A stretch of DNA of 8,647 bases, taken from the NCBI GenBank assembly GCA_022560555.1, contig JADFSZ010000069.1, forward strand, positions 1 to 8,647, read 5' to 3'. Shown one piece after another: positions 1-6,881 of the stretch (positions within the stretch are counted from its first letter, which is position 1; every line of letters starts with the position of its first letter). The translations under genes were made by a program, and so were the position numbers. This DNA is from JADFSZ01 sp022560555 [NCBI: PVC group bacterium]. Lineage in GTDB: Bacteria > GCA-001730085 > JADFSZ01. The notes under the pieces are model-generated. The model was not told the DNA's origin and did no database searches. It was given only the letters and a program-made list of their open reading frames with translations.

Positions 1-35
1 TTAGCTGGCTTTCACTTGGAGCACTTAAAGGGCGG

Positions 36-587
36 ATGTCTTTTGCGAAGAATTTGTTTTCAAATCAATTTCATCGTAAAGACACACAAGCGTTTAGTAT
101 CCGCTCCGTTAACAATATGATGACCATCGTTGTCGTGGCTCTGGCGGGATTTTTGATTATGAATATTGCGACCGCGCTGATGAATATGGGAGGGGGAAGG
201 ATGTTTAAGGTGAAATCTGTTTCGGGCGGAACAACACTTGCGTATGACATCAAGGGGGGATTTGTTAAACCCTTGAACGGGATACTTTTGAAAATCCGCG
301 GTCGGGACATTTTTAAGATGGGGGAATTAAAGAAGTCTCAGACTCAGGAAGCCGTCGCGGAAGAACCTAAGGAAGATCCTCGCGCCAAAGCGTTAGAGGC
401 GGTCAGTCATCTCCGGCTCGTCGGGATATCCTGGTCAAGCGATCCCGACGCGATGATCGAAGACACAAAGGCTGTACGAACGTTTTTTGTCAAGACGGGC
501 CAAAAAATCGGGAAGGTGACCATCGAAGCTATTTTTAAGGATAAGGTTATTTTAGAAGTCCTAGGACAGGAAGTCGAGCTCAAATGA
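36..587 (+). CDS. GspC/PilP-like inner-membrane secretion or pilus protein
   Basis: 183 residues. A short basic cytoplasmic N-terminus (about 1-25) is followed by one hydrophobic segment (about 27-49) and a periplasmic part with a Glu/Lys/Pro linker (about 98-118). The C-terminal domain (about 120-183) has the pattern of the homology region of GspC and the PilP C-domain: LRLVGISWSSDPDAMIED, then a ktffvktGqkIG stretch, then VILEVLGQEVELK. In those families this domain contacts the N-terminal domains of the secretin, so it would link the inner membrane to the outer-membrane pore. The adjacent secretin gene, overlapping by 4 bases (ATGA), supports this. The start is uncertain: the frame is open to the left window edge and no well-spaced ribosome site precedes ATG 36 (AAGGG ends only 3 bases before it), so the protein may begin earlier. 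Whether it belongs to a type II secretion or a type IV pilus system cannot be decided here. Confidence 0.78.
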   Translation: MSFAKNLFSNQFHRKDTQAFSIRSVNNMMTIVVVALAGFLIMNIATALMNMGGGRMFKVKSVSGGTTLAYDIKGGFVKPLNGILLKIRGRDIFKMGELKKSQTQEAVAEEPKEDPRAKALEAVSHLRLVGISWSSDPDAMIEDTKAVRTFFVKTGQKIGKVTIEAIFKDKVILEVLGQEVELK

Positions 588-2365
588 ACCGAACGCGGAC
601 ATATGTTTTTCTCTTGTTTTTATTTTCCTTTTTGGAATTCTGTTCCTTGGGAATGTCGCAAGATTTTTATGGTGATGAATTTGTTATGGATAATCCCATT
701 GATCAAGAAGAGGTGGCTGAAGAAATGCCTTTGGCCGGTATGGAGCAGGATATCACGCTTGATTTACGCAACATAGAGATAGTGGATGCTTTAAAATTTC
801 TAGCCACCAAGGCCGGGATTAACATTATCACTACCAAAAAAGTCAGCGGGCGGGTCTCTTTTATGGTGGAACATGTCAAAGTGAAAGATATTTTTGACTT
901 GATGTTGAGAAGCAATGAACTCGCGTACGCGAAACAGGGAAATATCTATAATGTAATGACAGAAGGTGAGTACAAGGTTCTTTTTGGAGAAAGATTTTCG
1001 GATATCAGACAGGTCAAAACATTCCGATTAAAATACGCGATCCCTGAGCAGGCCTTCACATTGCTCGATACATTAAAAAGCTCGATCGGACGTGTGCTTG
1101 TGGAGCCGGATTCCGGCACGGTTCTGATCATGGACACGCCGGAAAAAGTGATTGAAATCGAACGGGCTTTAGCGACACTGGAGCAGAGAAATCTTGTGAA
1201 AGTAATCAAGCTGAACTATGCCAACGCTAAAGATATTGAAGAGCAGTTAAAACCACATCTGGACGGCAAAAAAGTCGGAACCATTCGGTCGGATGAACGG
1301 TCGAATCAAGTGATCATTCAGGCCTTGCCGGGACGCATGCTCGAAATTGAAATGCTTATCGCTAAATTGGATGAAAAAACTAAACAAGTGTTGATCGATG
1401 CTAAAATCATTAAAATCGGTCTTTCGGAAACAAATGAACGCGGGATCGAATGGGACGGATTGTTTGAAATGGGCCGTCAGTACGGCCTCAATTATCTCGG
1501 GTCCACCCCGTTTGGAGCCATTCAGGCCGCCGGTGATGCATTTCGAACGCGCACAGACGCTTTTAACGATGGCGGTGCGCAAATCGGACAATTTCCTTCA
1601 AGCGGCTTCTCCAACAATTTTGGGGGCCAACAAATTAGACCCGGACAGATCCACGTCGGAATCGTTGATGAAAAGATCGATTTTGATGTGTTGATTAAGT
1701 TTTTGCAGACCATCGGAAACACGCAAATTCTTTCCAATCCAAAACTTGTTGTGACCAATAACCAGGAAGCCCGGATTCATGTCGGGGAACGTCAGGCGTA
1801 TATTACGTCTACCACAACGACCGGGCAATCAACGTCTACGGTTTCCGAAGAAGTGACATTTGTGGATGTGGGGATTCAATTATCCGTGATTCCCACCATC
1901 AACGATGAAGGTTTTATCACGCTTAAGGTGAAGCCTGAAATTTCCAGTGTGATTTCGACTCTGATCACTCCCAGCGGAAACCAAATCCCGATTATCGACA
2001 CATCTACGGCGGAAACAACGGTTATGGTAAAAAGCGGGGTAACCGTTGTGATCGGCGGATTAAGACGGGATGAAAAAACCGAAGTTACGGATCAAGTGCC
2101 TTTTCTGAGCAAGATTCCGTTTTTAGGATTTTTCTTTAAGCAAACCAAGGTTGTGGATCAGCGAACCGAACTTCTTGTGCTGTTGACGCCTTATATTATT
2201 GACGGTGAACATCTTATTTTAGGGGATCCGCGGGATTATGACTTCGGAGCCACCGGGGGGAAAAAATACGCCGAATATACGGCTATAACGGACGATAGTG
2301 ACTATGTAGGGCCTTTAGACAGGCCTGAAGATCGTATTAAGTCTTATCGGGAGTATTCGGAATAA
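584..2365 (+). CDS. Outer-membrane secretin, GspD/PilQ family
   Basis: 593 residues. Forms the multimeric outer-membrane channel of type II secretion or type IV pili. A hydrophobic signal peptide covers about 6-25; the cysteine at 20 lacks a good lipobox. Domains in order: an STN/N0-like domain (about 55-126, starting DITLDLRNIEIVDAL), two N1-type repeats (about 143-200 and 204-266), a Gly/Asn-rich stretch (about 305-355) and the secretin core (about 266-540). Core signatures visible are SNPKL at 384-388, VDVGIQLSVIP at 427-437, VVIGGL at 488-493, VPFLSKIPFLGFFF at 505-518 and ELLVLLTPYII at 529-539. A 50-residue Asp/Tyr-rich tail (541-593) follows and could bind a pilotin or partner; that is inference. 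The start overlaps the previous stop (ATGA), with AGGAA at 568-572 as a distant ribosome site, suggesting translational coupling. The family assignment is firm; the subsystem is not. Confidence 0.95.
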   Translation: MNRTRTYVFLLFLFSFLEFCSLGMSQDFYGDEFVMDNPIDQEEVAEEMPLAGMEQDITLDLRNIEIVDALKFLATKAGINIITTKKVSGRVSFMVEHVKVKDIFDLMLRSNELAYAKQGNIYNVMTEGEYKVLFGERFSDIRQVKTFRLKYAIPEQAFTLLDTLKSSIGRVLVEPDSGTVLIMDTPEKVIEIERALATLEQRNLVKVIKLNYANAKDIEEQLKPHLDGKKVGTIRSDERSNQVIIQALPGRMLEIEMLIAKLDEKTKQVLIDAKIIKIGLSETNERGIEWDGLFEMGRQYGLNYLGSTPFGAIQAAGDAFRTRTDAFNDGGAQIGQFPSSGFSNNFGGQQIRPGQIHVGIVDEKIDFDVLIKFLQTIGNTQILSNPKLVVTNNQEARIHVGERQAYITSTTTTGQSTSTVSEEVTFVDVGIQLSVIPTINDEGFITLKVKPEISSVISTLITPSGNQIPIIDTSTAETTVMVKSGVTVVIGGLRRDEKTEVTDQVPFLSKIPFLGFFFKQTKVVDQRTELLVLLTPYIIDGEHLILGDPRDYDFGATGGKKYAEYTAITDDSDYVGPLDRPEDRIKSYREYSE

Positions 2366-2366
2366 A

Positions 2367-2373
2367 AGGGGAG
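2367..2373 (+). promoter_or_regulatory. Ribosome binding site of the coiled-coil/TPR gene
   Basis: AGGGGAG lies 6 bases before ATG 2380, in the 14-base gap after the secretin stop. It fixes the start of the next gene. Confidence 0.8.
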
Positions 2374-2379
2374 TTTTTT

Positions 2380-3585
2380 ATGCGGAATAAAAAAGAAAAA
2401 ATGGGTATCATGATTTTAGGTCTATTGTTCTTACCTCTTGTGTTTTCCATGCTGCAAACTCACAGTCTCTTTGGCGAATGGGAATACACTGTTTTCGCTC
2501 AAAATGAAGGCCCGGATGGTGTCGAGCCTGACTCTGTCAGGGCCGCTCCTGAGTACAAAGATCTTATGAAAGAGAATATTACGCTCAAATCTGAGTACGC
2601 AGAACTGCAAAAAATTTACGCGGCCGTACAAGAAAGCGAAGAGTATGTCGCTCAATCGTCAAACATGACCCAACTTGTTACGGAAAACCAAAGCCTTAAG
2701 ACGCAGTTTGATGAACTCGTTGACAAGTACGAGAATCTGGAAAAAGACCGCAACAATATTTTGATTCAGACAAAGCGTTTATTGGAGGAAAAACGAGAAG
2801 TTCGCGATTTAGAAGCGGAACTCGCAAGCTTCAGACAAACCAATGAAAGTCTATTGTCCGCCCAAGAGGATGATCATATGCAGGACTTGAAATGGCAGGA
2901 TGAAATTAAAGAGCTGGAACGCGCGCAAGCCGAATTAACCAAGGAGAGAGATTATTATCAGGAATCGCTTGATAAGGTCAAGAAAGGGACCGCGATTAAA
3001 GAGCTTAAAGCAAAGTTAAAGACATTGGAAAAAGAGAGCCGAAAAACGATATCTTCGCTCGAAAAGGAGAAGAAGAATCTTTTTAAGGATTTTAAGCAAA
3101 CAAAATCTGAGTATCATAAAGTTCTGACCGCGAAAACAGACGCGAAATTAGCCGTCGAAGATTTGAAAGAAAAGCTTGACGATGCCTATAGAAGATTGGA
3201 AGACGCCGTGAATAAGAATATTGCTTTGGAAAAACATATTGAGAAAATTCCTGAGAAGTTTACCGAAATCGCGCGGCAAAATCAGACTCTTGTCAAAGAT
3301 ACGTCCGAGATGCATTACAATCTCGGGGTTTTTTACACTAAGAACCGGGAGTACAAGCGGGCCATTAAAGAATTTGAACAGACGATCGATATCATGCCGG
3401 ATGATGGCCATGCCCACTTTAATTTGGGATACATCTATGCTGAATATTTGGTAAATCGTCCGCAGGCCATCAAACATTTTCGTCAGTACTTGAGATTGGC
3501 AAAAAGCGGTGATGATGACGCGGATTGGGTCAAAAAATACTTGTTAATGTGGGAAACATACGAAGGAATTCCGGCCTCAAAGTAG
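2380..3585 (+). CDS. Exported or membrane-anchored coiled-coil protein with C-terminal TPR repeats
   Basis: 401 residues, no named family recognised. A basic N-terminus is followed by a hydrophobic stretch (about 9-25) that may be an uncleaved anchor or signal peptide; FAQ at 39-41 offers a possible cleavage site. Residues about 58-300 are very rich in Glu, Lys, Leu and Gln with heptad spacing, predicting a long coiled coil, partly broken around 160-180. The C-terminus holds one clear TPR (about 308-341: YNLGVFYTKNREYKRAIKEF) and a second one with a small insertion (about 342-375: HFNLGYIYAEY...QAIKHFRQYL). TPR lipoproteins such as PilF/Tgl serve as pilotins for PilQ secretins, and the gene follows the secretin with a 14-base gap, so a scaffold or assembly role at the secretin is a reasonable inference. 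Unlike classical PilF it has only about two repeats and a long coil, and no lipobox. Function remains unproven. Confidence 0.85.
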   Translation: MRNKKEKMGIMILGLLFLPLVFSMLQTHSLFGEWEYTVFAQNEGPDGVEPDSVRAAPEYKDLMKENITLKSEYAELQKIYAAVQESEEYVAQSSNMTQLVTENQSLKTQFDELVDKYENLEKDRNNILIQTKRLLEEKREVRDLEAELASFRQTNESLLSAQEDDHMQDLKWQDEIKELERAQAELTKERDYYQESLDKVKKGTAIKELKAKLKTLEKESRKTISSLEKEKKNLFKDFKQTKSEYHKVLTAKTDAKLAVEDLKEKLDDAYRRLEDAVNKNIALEKHIEKIPEKFTEIARQNQTLVKDTSEMHYNLGVFYTKNREYKRAIKEFEQTIDIMPDDGHAHFNLGYIYAEYLVNRPQAIKHFRQYLRLAKSGDDDADWVKKYLLMWETYEGIPASK

Positions 3586-3663
3586 TTTCTCCGGCGGGAA
3601 AGTTATTAAAAAATCAGATTGAATATGAACCCATTCGCGTACGCTTTATATAAGAGTAACGTG

Positions 3664-3668
3664 AAAGG
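3664..3668 (+). promoter_or_regulatory. Ribosome binding site deciding the start at 3679
   Basis: AAAGG lies 10 bases upstream of ATG 3679, separated by a T-run much like that before the preceding gene. The in-frame upstream candidates TTG 3619 and ATG 3625 have no comparable site. Confidence 0.55.
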
Positions 3669-3678
3669 CTGTTTTTTT

Positions 3679-4236
3679 ATGCGTATAAAGCTTGTTTCGA
3701 TTGCCCTCGCTCTGTTCCTGCTCATCGCGGCATGGCCCCCTGAGGCCGATGCCATGAAGCGAAGAGAAAGAAAAGTCCGCTCAAAATCCTCCGGCAAGTC
3801 CTCTCTGGTTCTTCTTGTGACTCTTGAGAAAGATGAGGTTAAAAAAGGGGATTCGATTCAACTGAATTTTATTCTTAAGAACAAAGGGCCGGAAGACGTA
3901 ACCATCAATAAGCGCATGCATCTCAATTCTAAGGAAAGCCTTAAAAAATATCGCGAACTCTTTTTAGACGTTGTAGGACCATCGGGCGAAGAGCTGCCCT
4001 GTAAAGTAAATACTGAAAAAGGATATCCCAAAACAGATGAGTTTGTTCTCCTTGCCGCGGGCAAAGAGTATCCGGCGGACCGCCCCCGATATATCCAGCG
4101 TTTTTTTGATTTTGACAAGCCTGGTGTCTATAAAATCAAAGCCACTTATCACAATATGTATGGGAGCGAAATCGGTCTGAAAACGTTTACGGGAAAAATT
4201 GAATCTATTGTGCTGACTTTGACGGTTATTGAATAA
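3679..4236 (+). CDS. Small exported protein with an Ig-like beta domain, function unknown
   Basis: 185 residues from ATG 3679. This start gives a textbook signal peptide (MRIK, hydrophobic core to about 19, cleavage likely after ADA at 23-25). Starting 20 codons earlier (TTG 3619) would put a non-signal extension in front of it. After a basic linker (27-42), residues about 44-185 alternate beta-strand patterns: VLLVTLEKDEVKKGDSIQLN, then FILKNKGPEDVTIN, and near the end FFDFDKPGVYKIKATYHN. This is the look of an immunoglobulin-like or BsuPI/CARDB-like sandwich, in which the 'kkGd...l...lkN.G...v.i' and 'F.kPGvYki.a.Y' strands are typical. A single cysteine (108) is present. It lies 93 bases after the TPR gene and 1 base before the foldase gene. 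The likely place is the periplasm or outer surface; no catalytic motif is seen. The fold is inferred from pattern only. Confidence 0.82.
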   Translation: MRIKLVSIALALFLLIAAWPPEADAMKRRERKVRSKSSGKSSLVLLVTLEKDEVKKGDSIQLNFILKNKGPEDVTINKRMHLNSKESLKKYRELFLDVVGPSGEELPCKVNTEKGYPKTDEFVLLAAGKEYPADRPRYIQRFFDFDKPGVYKIKATYHNMYGSEIGLKTFTGKIESIVLTLTVIE

Positions 4237-4237
4237 A

Positions 4238-5782
4238 ATGAAAAAACGGTCGTTGGTATATACGTGTATTATTATGTCGCTGTTGTCCTGGGGGCCGGTG
4301 GGCTTAGCGTCTCTCGGAGCCGAGGACGCCCCGGATTTGAAAAAATATGCCGGTGAGGCCTTTGGAAAAAAAATCACGAACAGGGAATTTGCTTATCACT
4401 ATAGGACCGCGGCGATTTTCACCAGATCCGGCAAGGAAGATCGAACGGAGGAAGAAACCAGGGCGGAAGCGTGGCAGAATTATGTTTACCTGAAAGAGGC
4501 GAAAGAGATGGGATTTACCATTAGCCCCGAAGATCTGAAGAGCGAGCTTAAACGTCTTATGGCTCTGAAAAATGTTGAGTACGGTACGGAGAATTACCAT
4601 CAGATTGTACGTAATCAATTTCAGGAGAGCCCGGAAGATTTTGAAAGAAGGATCGAAGATCTTATGATTGTGAACCGGTTTTTAGCGGAAAAATCCAACC
4701 CCGATATTACGGTGACCGAGGCTGAAATGCTTCAAAAATTTCTCAATCAATACAACTCTTTTGAAAGTGAATACCTCCTCTTTGAAGACCGCGCCGAAGC
4801 GGAGGATTTCCATGCGAGGGTAAAAAAAAATCCCCGTCTATGGAAAGACACATGGGATGAAAAAAAGCCGCTCGGCCAAAAGGGGGGTTCCTGGATCAAT
4901 ATCATGAGTTTGGAGGCTTTGATTGATTTATGGAAGATCCCAAAAGACGATGCCTATCGGATCCTGAGTCATGAACCGGGCGAATTTATTGTTGCGAAAC
5001 TCATTTATGGGGATGTGGTGTTTCGCCTATTAAATACGCGCAAAGCTGATATGGAAAAGTATACGGAAAAAAAGCAGGATTACTACAAAGACATGCTTTT
5101 GGGTATAAAGAAACGTAAGCAGGTTCAGGGATACTTCGATGACCTTCTAGAGCGGGCCCAACACCGTGATTATTGGACAGAAAATGAAGAACAAAAAAAG
5201 CGTGAGCTATTGAAAACAAAAGATTTAATTGCCCTCGAAACGAACCATGGTATAATACACGTCAAATTATTTGTCGATGCGGCTCCTTTAGCCTGTGAAA
5301 ATTTTATCGGCCTCGTTGAAAAAGGGTATTTTGACGGGATCATCTTTCATCGTGTGATCAAAGGTTTTATGATCCAGAGCGGTGATCCAACGGGAACAGG
5401 CCGGGGGGGAGATTCTATTTGGGATATTCCTTTTATAAATGAGACGAGTGAGGACCTTTTGTTTGATCGGCCGGGCCTTTTAGCCATGGCGAATTCAGGA
5501 GCCAACACTAATAAGAGTCAGTTTTTTATCACGACAAGGAAAGCCCTTCATCTGAACGGCAGGCACACAATATTTGGTGAAGTCATCGCCGGGTATTCTG
5601 TGGTAAAAGAGATAGAGGGAGTTGAGACCGGTAAAAGTGACAAGCCGAAGGACGAGCAAGTCATTGTCAAAGCCTACATAGGCGATCTGTCAGAAGAGGC
5701 AGAGTTAAGGCTTGCCGGTGAAGAGGAATTTGAAAAAGCTGAAGAAGAGGAGGCGCTGACACATGATGAAAAAAATCAGTAA
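4238..5782 (+). CDS. Periplasmic foldase: SurA-type N-domain, degenerate parvulin-like domain and cyclophilin PPIase
   Basis: 514 residues. A signal peptide spans about 1-28. Residues about 35-165 are helical and resemble the SurA/PpiC chaperone N-domain (AEAWQNYVYLKEAKEMGFTIS, then 'SPEDFERRIEDLMIVNRFL'). Residues about 172-268 look like a decayed parvulin domain: PLGQKGGSWI at 211-220, AYRILSHEPGEF at 239-250, and a terminal 'vvfrLLntRkA'. The C-terminal part (about 329-485) is a cyclophilin with clear active-site blocks: FHRVIKGFMIQSGD at 370-383 (the catalytic Arg is R372), GLLAMANSGANTNKSQFFIT at 413-432 and LNGRHTIFGEV at 439-449. The Trp of human CypA is Leu here, as in many bacterial cyclophilins. 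The acidic tail (490-505) overlaps the next gene. It should catalyse prolyl isomerisation and act as a chaperone in the periplasm, perhaps for outer-membrane proteins such as the secretin (inference). ATG 4238 follows the previous stop by one base; the alternative TTG 4229 would only add three residues. Confidence 0.92.
   Translation: MKKRSLVYTCIIMSLLSWGPVGLASLGAEDAPDLKKYAGEAFGKKITNREFAYHYRTAAIFTRSGKEDRTEEETRAEAWQNYVYLKEAKEMGFTISPEDLKSELKRLMALKNVEYGTENYHQIVRNQFQESPEDFERRIEDLMIVNRFLAEKSNPDITVTEAEMLQKFLNQYNSFESEYLLFEDRAEAEDFHARVKKNPRLWKDTWDEKKPLGQKGGSWINIMSLEALIDLWKIPKDDAYRILSHEPGEFIVAKLIYGDVVFRLLNTRKADMEKYTEKKQDYYKDMLLGIKKRKQVQGYFDDLLERAQHRDYWTENEEQKKRELLKTKDLIALETNHGIIHVKLFVDAAPLACENFIGLVEKGYFDGIIFHRVIKGFMIQSGDPTGTGRGGDSIWDIPFINETSEDLLFDRPGLLAMANSGANTNKSQFFITTRKALHLNGRHTIFGEVIAGYSVVKEIEGVETGKSDKPKDEQVIVKAYIGDLSEEAELRLAGEEEFEKAEEEEALTHDEKNQ
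5747..5753 (+). promoter_or_regulatory. Strong ribosome binding site inside the foldase gene
   Basis: GAGGAGG lies 9 bases before ATG 5763 and encodes part of the acidic tail of the upstream protein. It supports the 20-base overlapping start of the next gene. Confidence 0.8.
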
Positions 5783-6485
5783 ATCGACCGGTTTCGTATT
5801 AACAATTCTATTTGGCTTGAACATGGCCGTTTCCGGCCTATATGCGGCCGAAAAAGAAGATGAGGCCGCAAAGGCTAAGAAAGCCGCGCAGGAAAAGAAG
5901 AGGGAAATGATCCAAGAGGCCAAAGATAGCTTTAATAATACGGATTGGGCCATTAAGCTGATTCCGACAGGAGAGGATAGAGAAAGCAGAAAGGAAGAAG
6001 AAGATATTCTGCATTTTTCCGGATACAAATTCAGGTCCGACAAATTGATTAATGAGACTTTTAAACCCACCAATTACACGGTCCGCCTTAAGGGTAAGGA
6101 TGGGTCCCGCGTCATATGGGAGACCATGCAAACGAGTGAAAGCAAAGGAGTCGCGTTTTGGCGGGGAGAGTTCCAAAAAGATGGTAGTGTGCAGGGTGTT
6201 CTCTCATGGCATGTGAGTGATGATGACAGGAGGGATTATTCTTTTTCAGGTGAAAAGACAGTCATTGTTGAAGAAGTGCCAACGGAAGAGCCTGCTGAGG
6301 GGTCTGAGTCCGGCGAAGAGCTTATCACTGAGTCTGTCGTTGAGGCTGGTACGGATGTTCCAGAGGTTGTAACAACTGAAGCCGAGGCCGAAGCAGCCAT
6401 AGAAGTAGAAGAAACCCCGGCCCCGAAAGAAGTTGAAAAGAAGGAGCCTGCTTCTAGAGAAAGGCGAGGTCGTAGAAAATATTGA
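5763..6485 (+). CDS. Exported beta-rich protein with acidic Pro/Glu tail, function unknown
   Basis: 240 residues. The signal peptide is clear (MMKKISKS, hydrophobic 10-26, cleavage likely after LYA at 26-28). A charged Ala/Lys/Glu helix covers about 30-56. Residues about 58-168 form a compact region with alternating hydrophobic positions: DWAIKLIP, LHFSGYKFRSDKLINETF, YTVRLKGKDGSRVIWETMQT, then FWRGEFQKDGSVQGVLSWH and YSFSGE. The series of short strands ending in 'W.G...dGsv.GvlsW' suggests a small lipocalin-like or calycin-like barrel; this is a fold guess and I cannot name a family. The tail (about 169-228) is dominated by Glu, Val, Thr, Pro and Ala and ends in a basic cluster (SRERRGRRKY). 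It overlaps the foldase gene by 20 bases and has its own strong ribosome site. It is the last gene of the apparent operon; no intrinsic terminator is visible after it. MET 5766 is an equivalent second start. Confidence 0.85.
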   Translation: MMKKISKSTGFVLTILFGLNMAVSGLYAAEKEDEAAKAKKAAQEKKREMIQEAKDSFNNTDWAIKLIPTGEDRESRKEEEDILHFSGYKFRSDKLINETFKPTNYTVRLKGKDGSRVIWETMQTSESKGVAFWRGEFQKDGSVQGVLSWHVSDDDRRDYSFSGEKTVIVEEVPTEEPAEGSESGEELITESVVEAGTDVPEVVTTEAEAEAAIEVEETPAPKEVEKKEPASRERRGRRKY

Positions 6486-6545
6486 TATGATGTATGATCA
6501 TGCTTGTTGTTAATTTTTAAGTCATTTACCATTAATAGTTTATTC

Positions 6546-6574
6546 TTGACATATTCACGCAACTTGCCTATATT
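6546..6574 (+). promoter_or_regulatory. Promoter P1, sigma70-type, reading into the repeat array
   Basis: TTGACA (6546-6551) is a perfect -35 box. TATATT (6569-6574) is a 5/6 match to the -10 box after a 17-base spacer. Transcription would start near 6581 with GATAGGCC. The product would be the repeat-array RNA, with or without read-through into the glycosyltransferase gene (leader of roughly 450 bases). Consensus match only; no expression evidence. Confidence 0.65.
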
Positions 6575-6583
6575 ATACGCGAT

Positions 6584-6608
6584 AGGCCTGGGTCTTCTGA
6601 TAAGGCCT
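6584..6608 (+). repeat. AGGCCT inverted repeat at the predicted 5' end of the P1 transcript
   Basis: AGGCCT occurs at 6584-6589 and 6603-6608, able to form a 6-bp stem with a 13-base loop. The right copy sits in a perfect 10-bp palindrome, TAAGGCCTTA (6601-6610). Because AGGCCT is itself self-complementary, the two copies are also direct repeats. Confidence 0.5.
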
Positions 6609-6611
6609 TAG

Positions 6612-6638
6612 TTTCCGATGAGTCAAGCTCATCGGAAA
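6612..6638 (+). repeat. Stem-loop 1, perfect 11-bp stem
   Basis: TTTCCGATGAG (6612-6622) and CTCATCGGAAA (6628-6638) pair perfectly around the loop TCAAG. It is followed by AAATAATG, not a T-run, so it is not an intrinsic terminator on the plus strand. Confidence 0.85.
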
Positions 6639-6640
6639 TA

Positions 6641-6674
6641 ATGCACGAGCTACTTGGGCAGCCGGTTCGGGAGA
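6641..6674 (+). repeat. Repeat copy 1 (TTGGGCA/TTCGGGAG type)
   Basis: Core ATGCACGAGCTA, then CTTGGGCAGCCGGTTCGGGA. A small additional inverted repeat, GAGAA (6671-6675) and TTCTC (6683-6687), follows it. Confidence 0.75.
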
Positions 6675-6699
6675 AACTGCGCTTCTCAAACACCTAATG

Positions 6700-6724
6700 T
6701 TTAGAAGAGCCGAGCTCTTCTAAA
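6700..6724 (+). repeat. Stem-loop 2, perfect 10-bp stem
   Basis: TTTAGAAGAG (6700-6709) and CTCTTCTAAA (6715-6724) pair perfectly around the loop CCGAG. Compared with stem-loop 1 three base pairs are changed on both sides, keeping the stem intact. Confidence 0.85.
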
Positions 6725-6727
6725 ATT

Positions 6728-6766
6728 ATGCACGAGCTTATCAGGTTCCAGGCTCATGTTGAAATC
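6728..6766 (+). repeat. Repeat copy 2 (GGTTCCAGGCTC type), short
   Basis: Core ATGCACGAGCTT followed by ATCA and GGTTCCAGGCTC (6744-6755). It runs into copy 3 after only 39 bases, so the stem-loop expected between them seems to be lost. Confidence 0.75.
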
Positions 6767-6805
6767 ATGCACAAGCTTATTGGGCAACAATTTCGGGAGG
6801 ACGCC
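6767..6805 (+). repeat. Repeat copy 3 (TTGGGCA/TTCGGGAG type)
   Basis: Core ATGCACAAGCTT followed by ATTGGGCAACAATTTCGGGA. Positions 6767-6801 match copy 5 (6911-6945) with one mismatch. Confidence 0.8.
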
Positions 6806-6809
6806 TGGA

Positions 6810-6837
6810 TTTCCGATAAGCTGGCGCTTCTCGAAAA
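6810..6837 (+). repeat. Stem-loop 3, imperfect stem
   Basis: TTTCCGATAAG (6810-6820) faces CTTCTCGAAAA (6827-6837) with two mismatches (T6817/C6830 and C6813/A6834). The loop is CTGGCG, which may close by one C-G pair to TGGC. Confidence 0.65.
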
Positions 6838-6839
6838 CC

Positions 6840-6878
6840 ATGCACGAGCTTGGTGGGTTCCAGGCTCGGGGGGACGCC
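6840..6878 (+). repeat. Repeat copy 4 (GGTTCCAGGCTC type)
   Basis: Core ATGCACGAGCTT, then GGTG and GGTTCCAGGCTC (6856-6867), matching copy 2 at 24 of the first 28 bases. It ends in GGGACGCC, shared with the end of copy 3. Confidence 0.75.
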
Positions 6879-6881
6879 TTA

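Noticed and set aside
1-35. End of an upstream gene (TAG at 2-4 or an open frame 1 running to 117)
   Set aside because: There is too little sequence to recognise any product; frame 1 would overlap the first gene by about 80 bases.
3619-3660. Possible internal promoter before the Ig-like gene (TATATA near 3647)
   Set aside because: No acceptable -35 box lies at 16-18 bases; the best candidates match only 2-3 of 6 positions.
6486-6545. Terminator for the left operon
   Set aside because: Only short AT pairings such as ATGAT/ATCAT are present and none is GC-rich and followed by a T-run. Termination may be Rho-dependent or absent.
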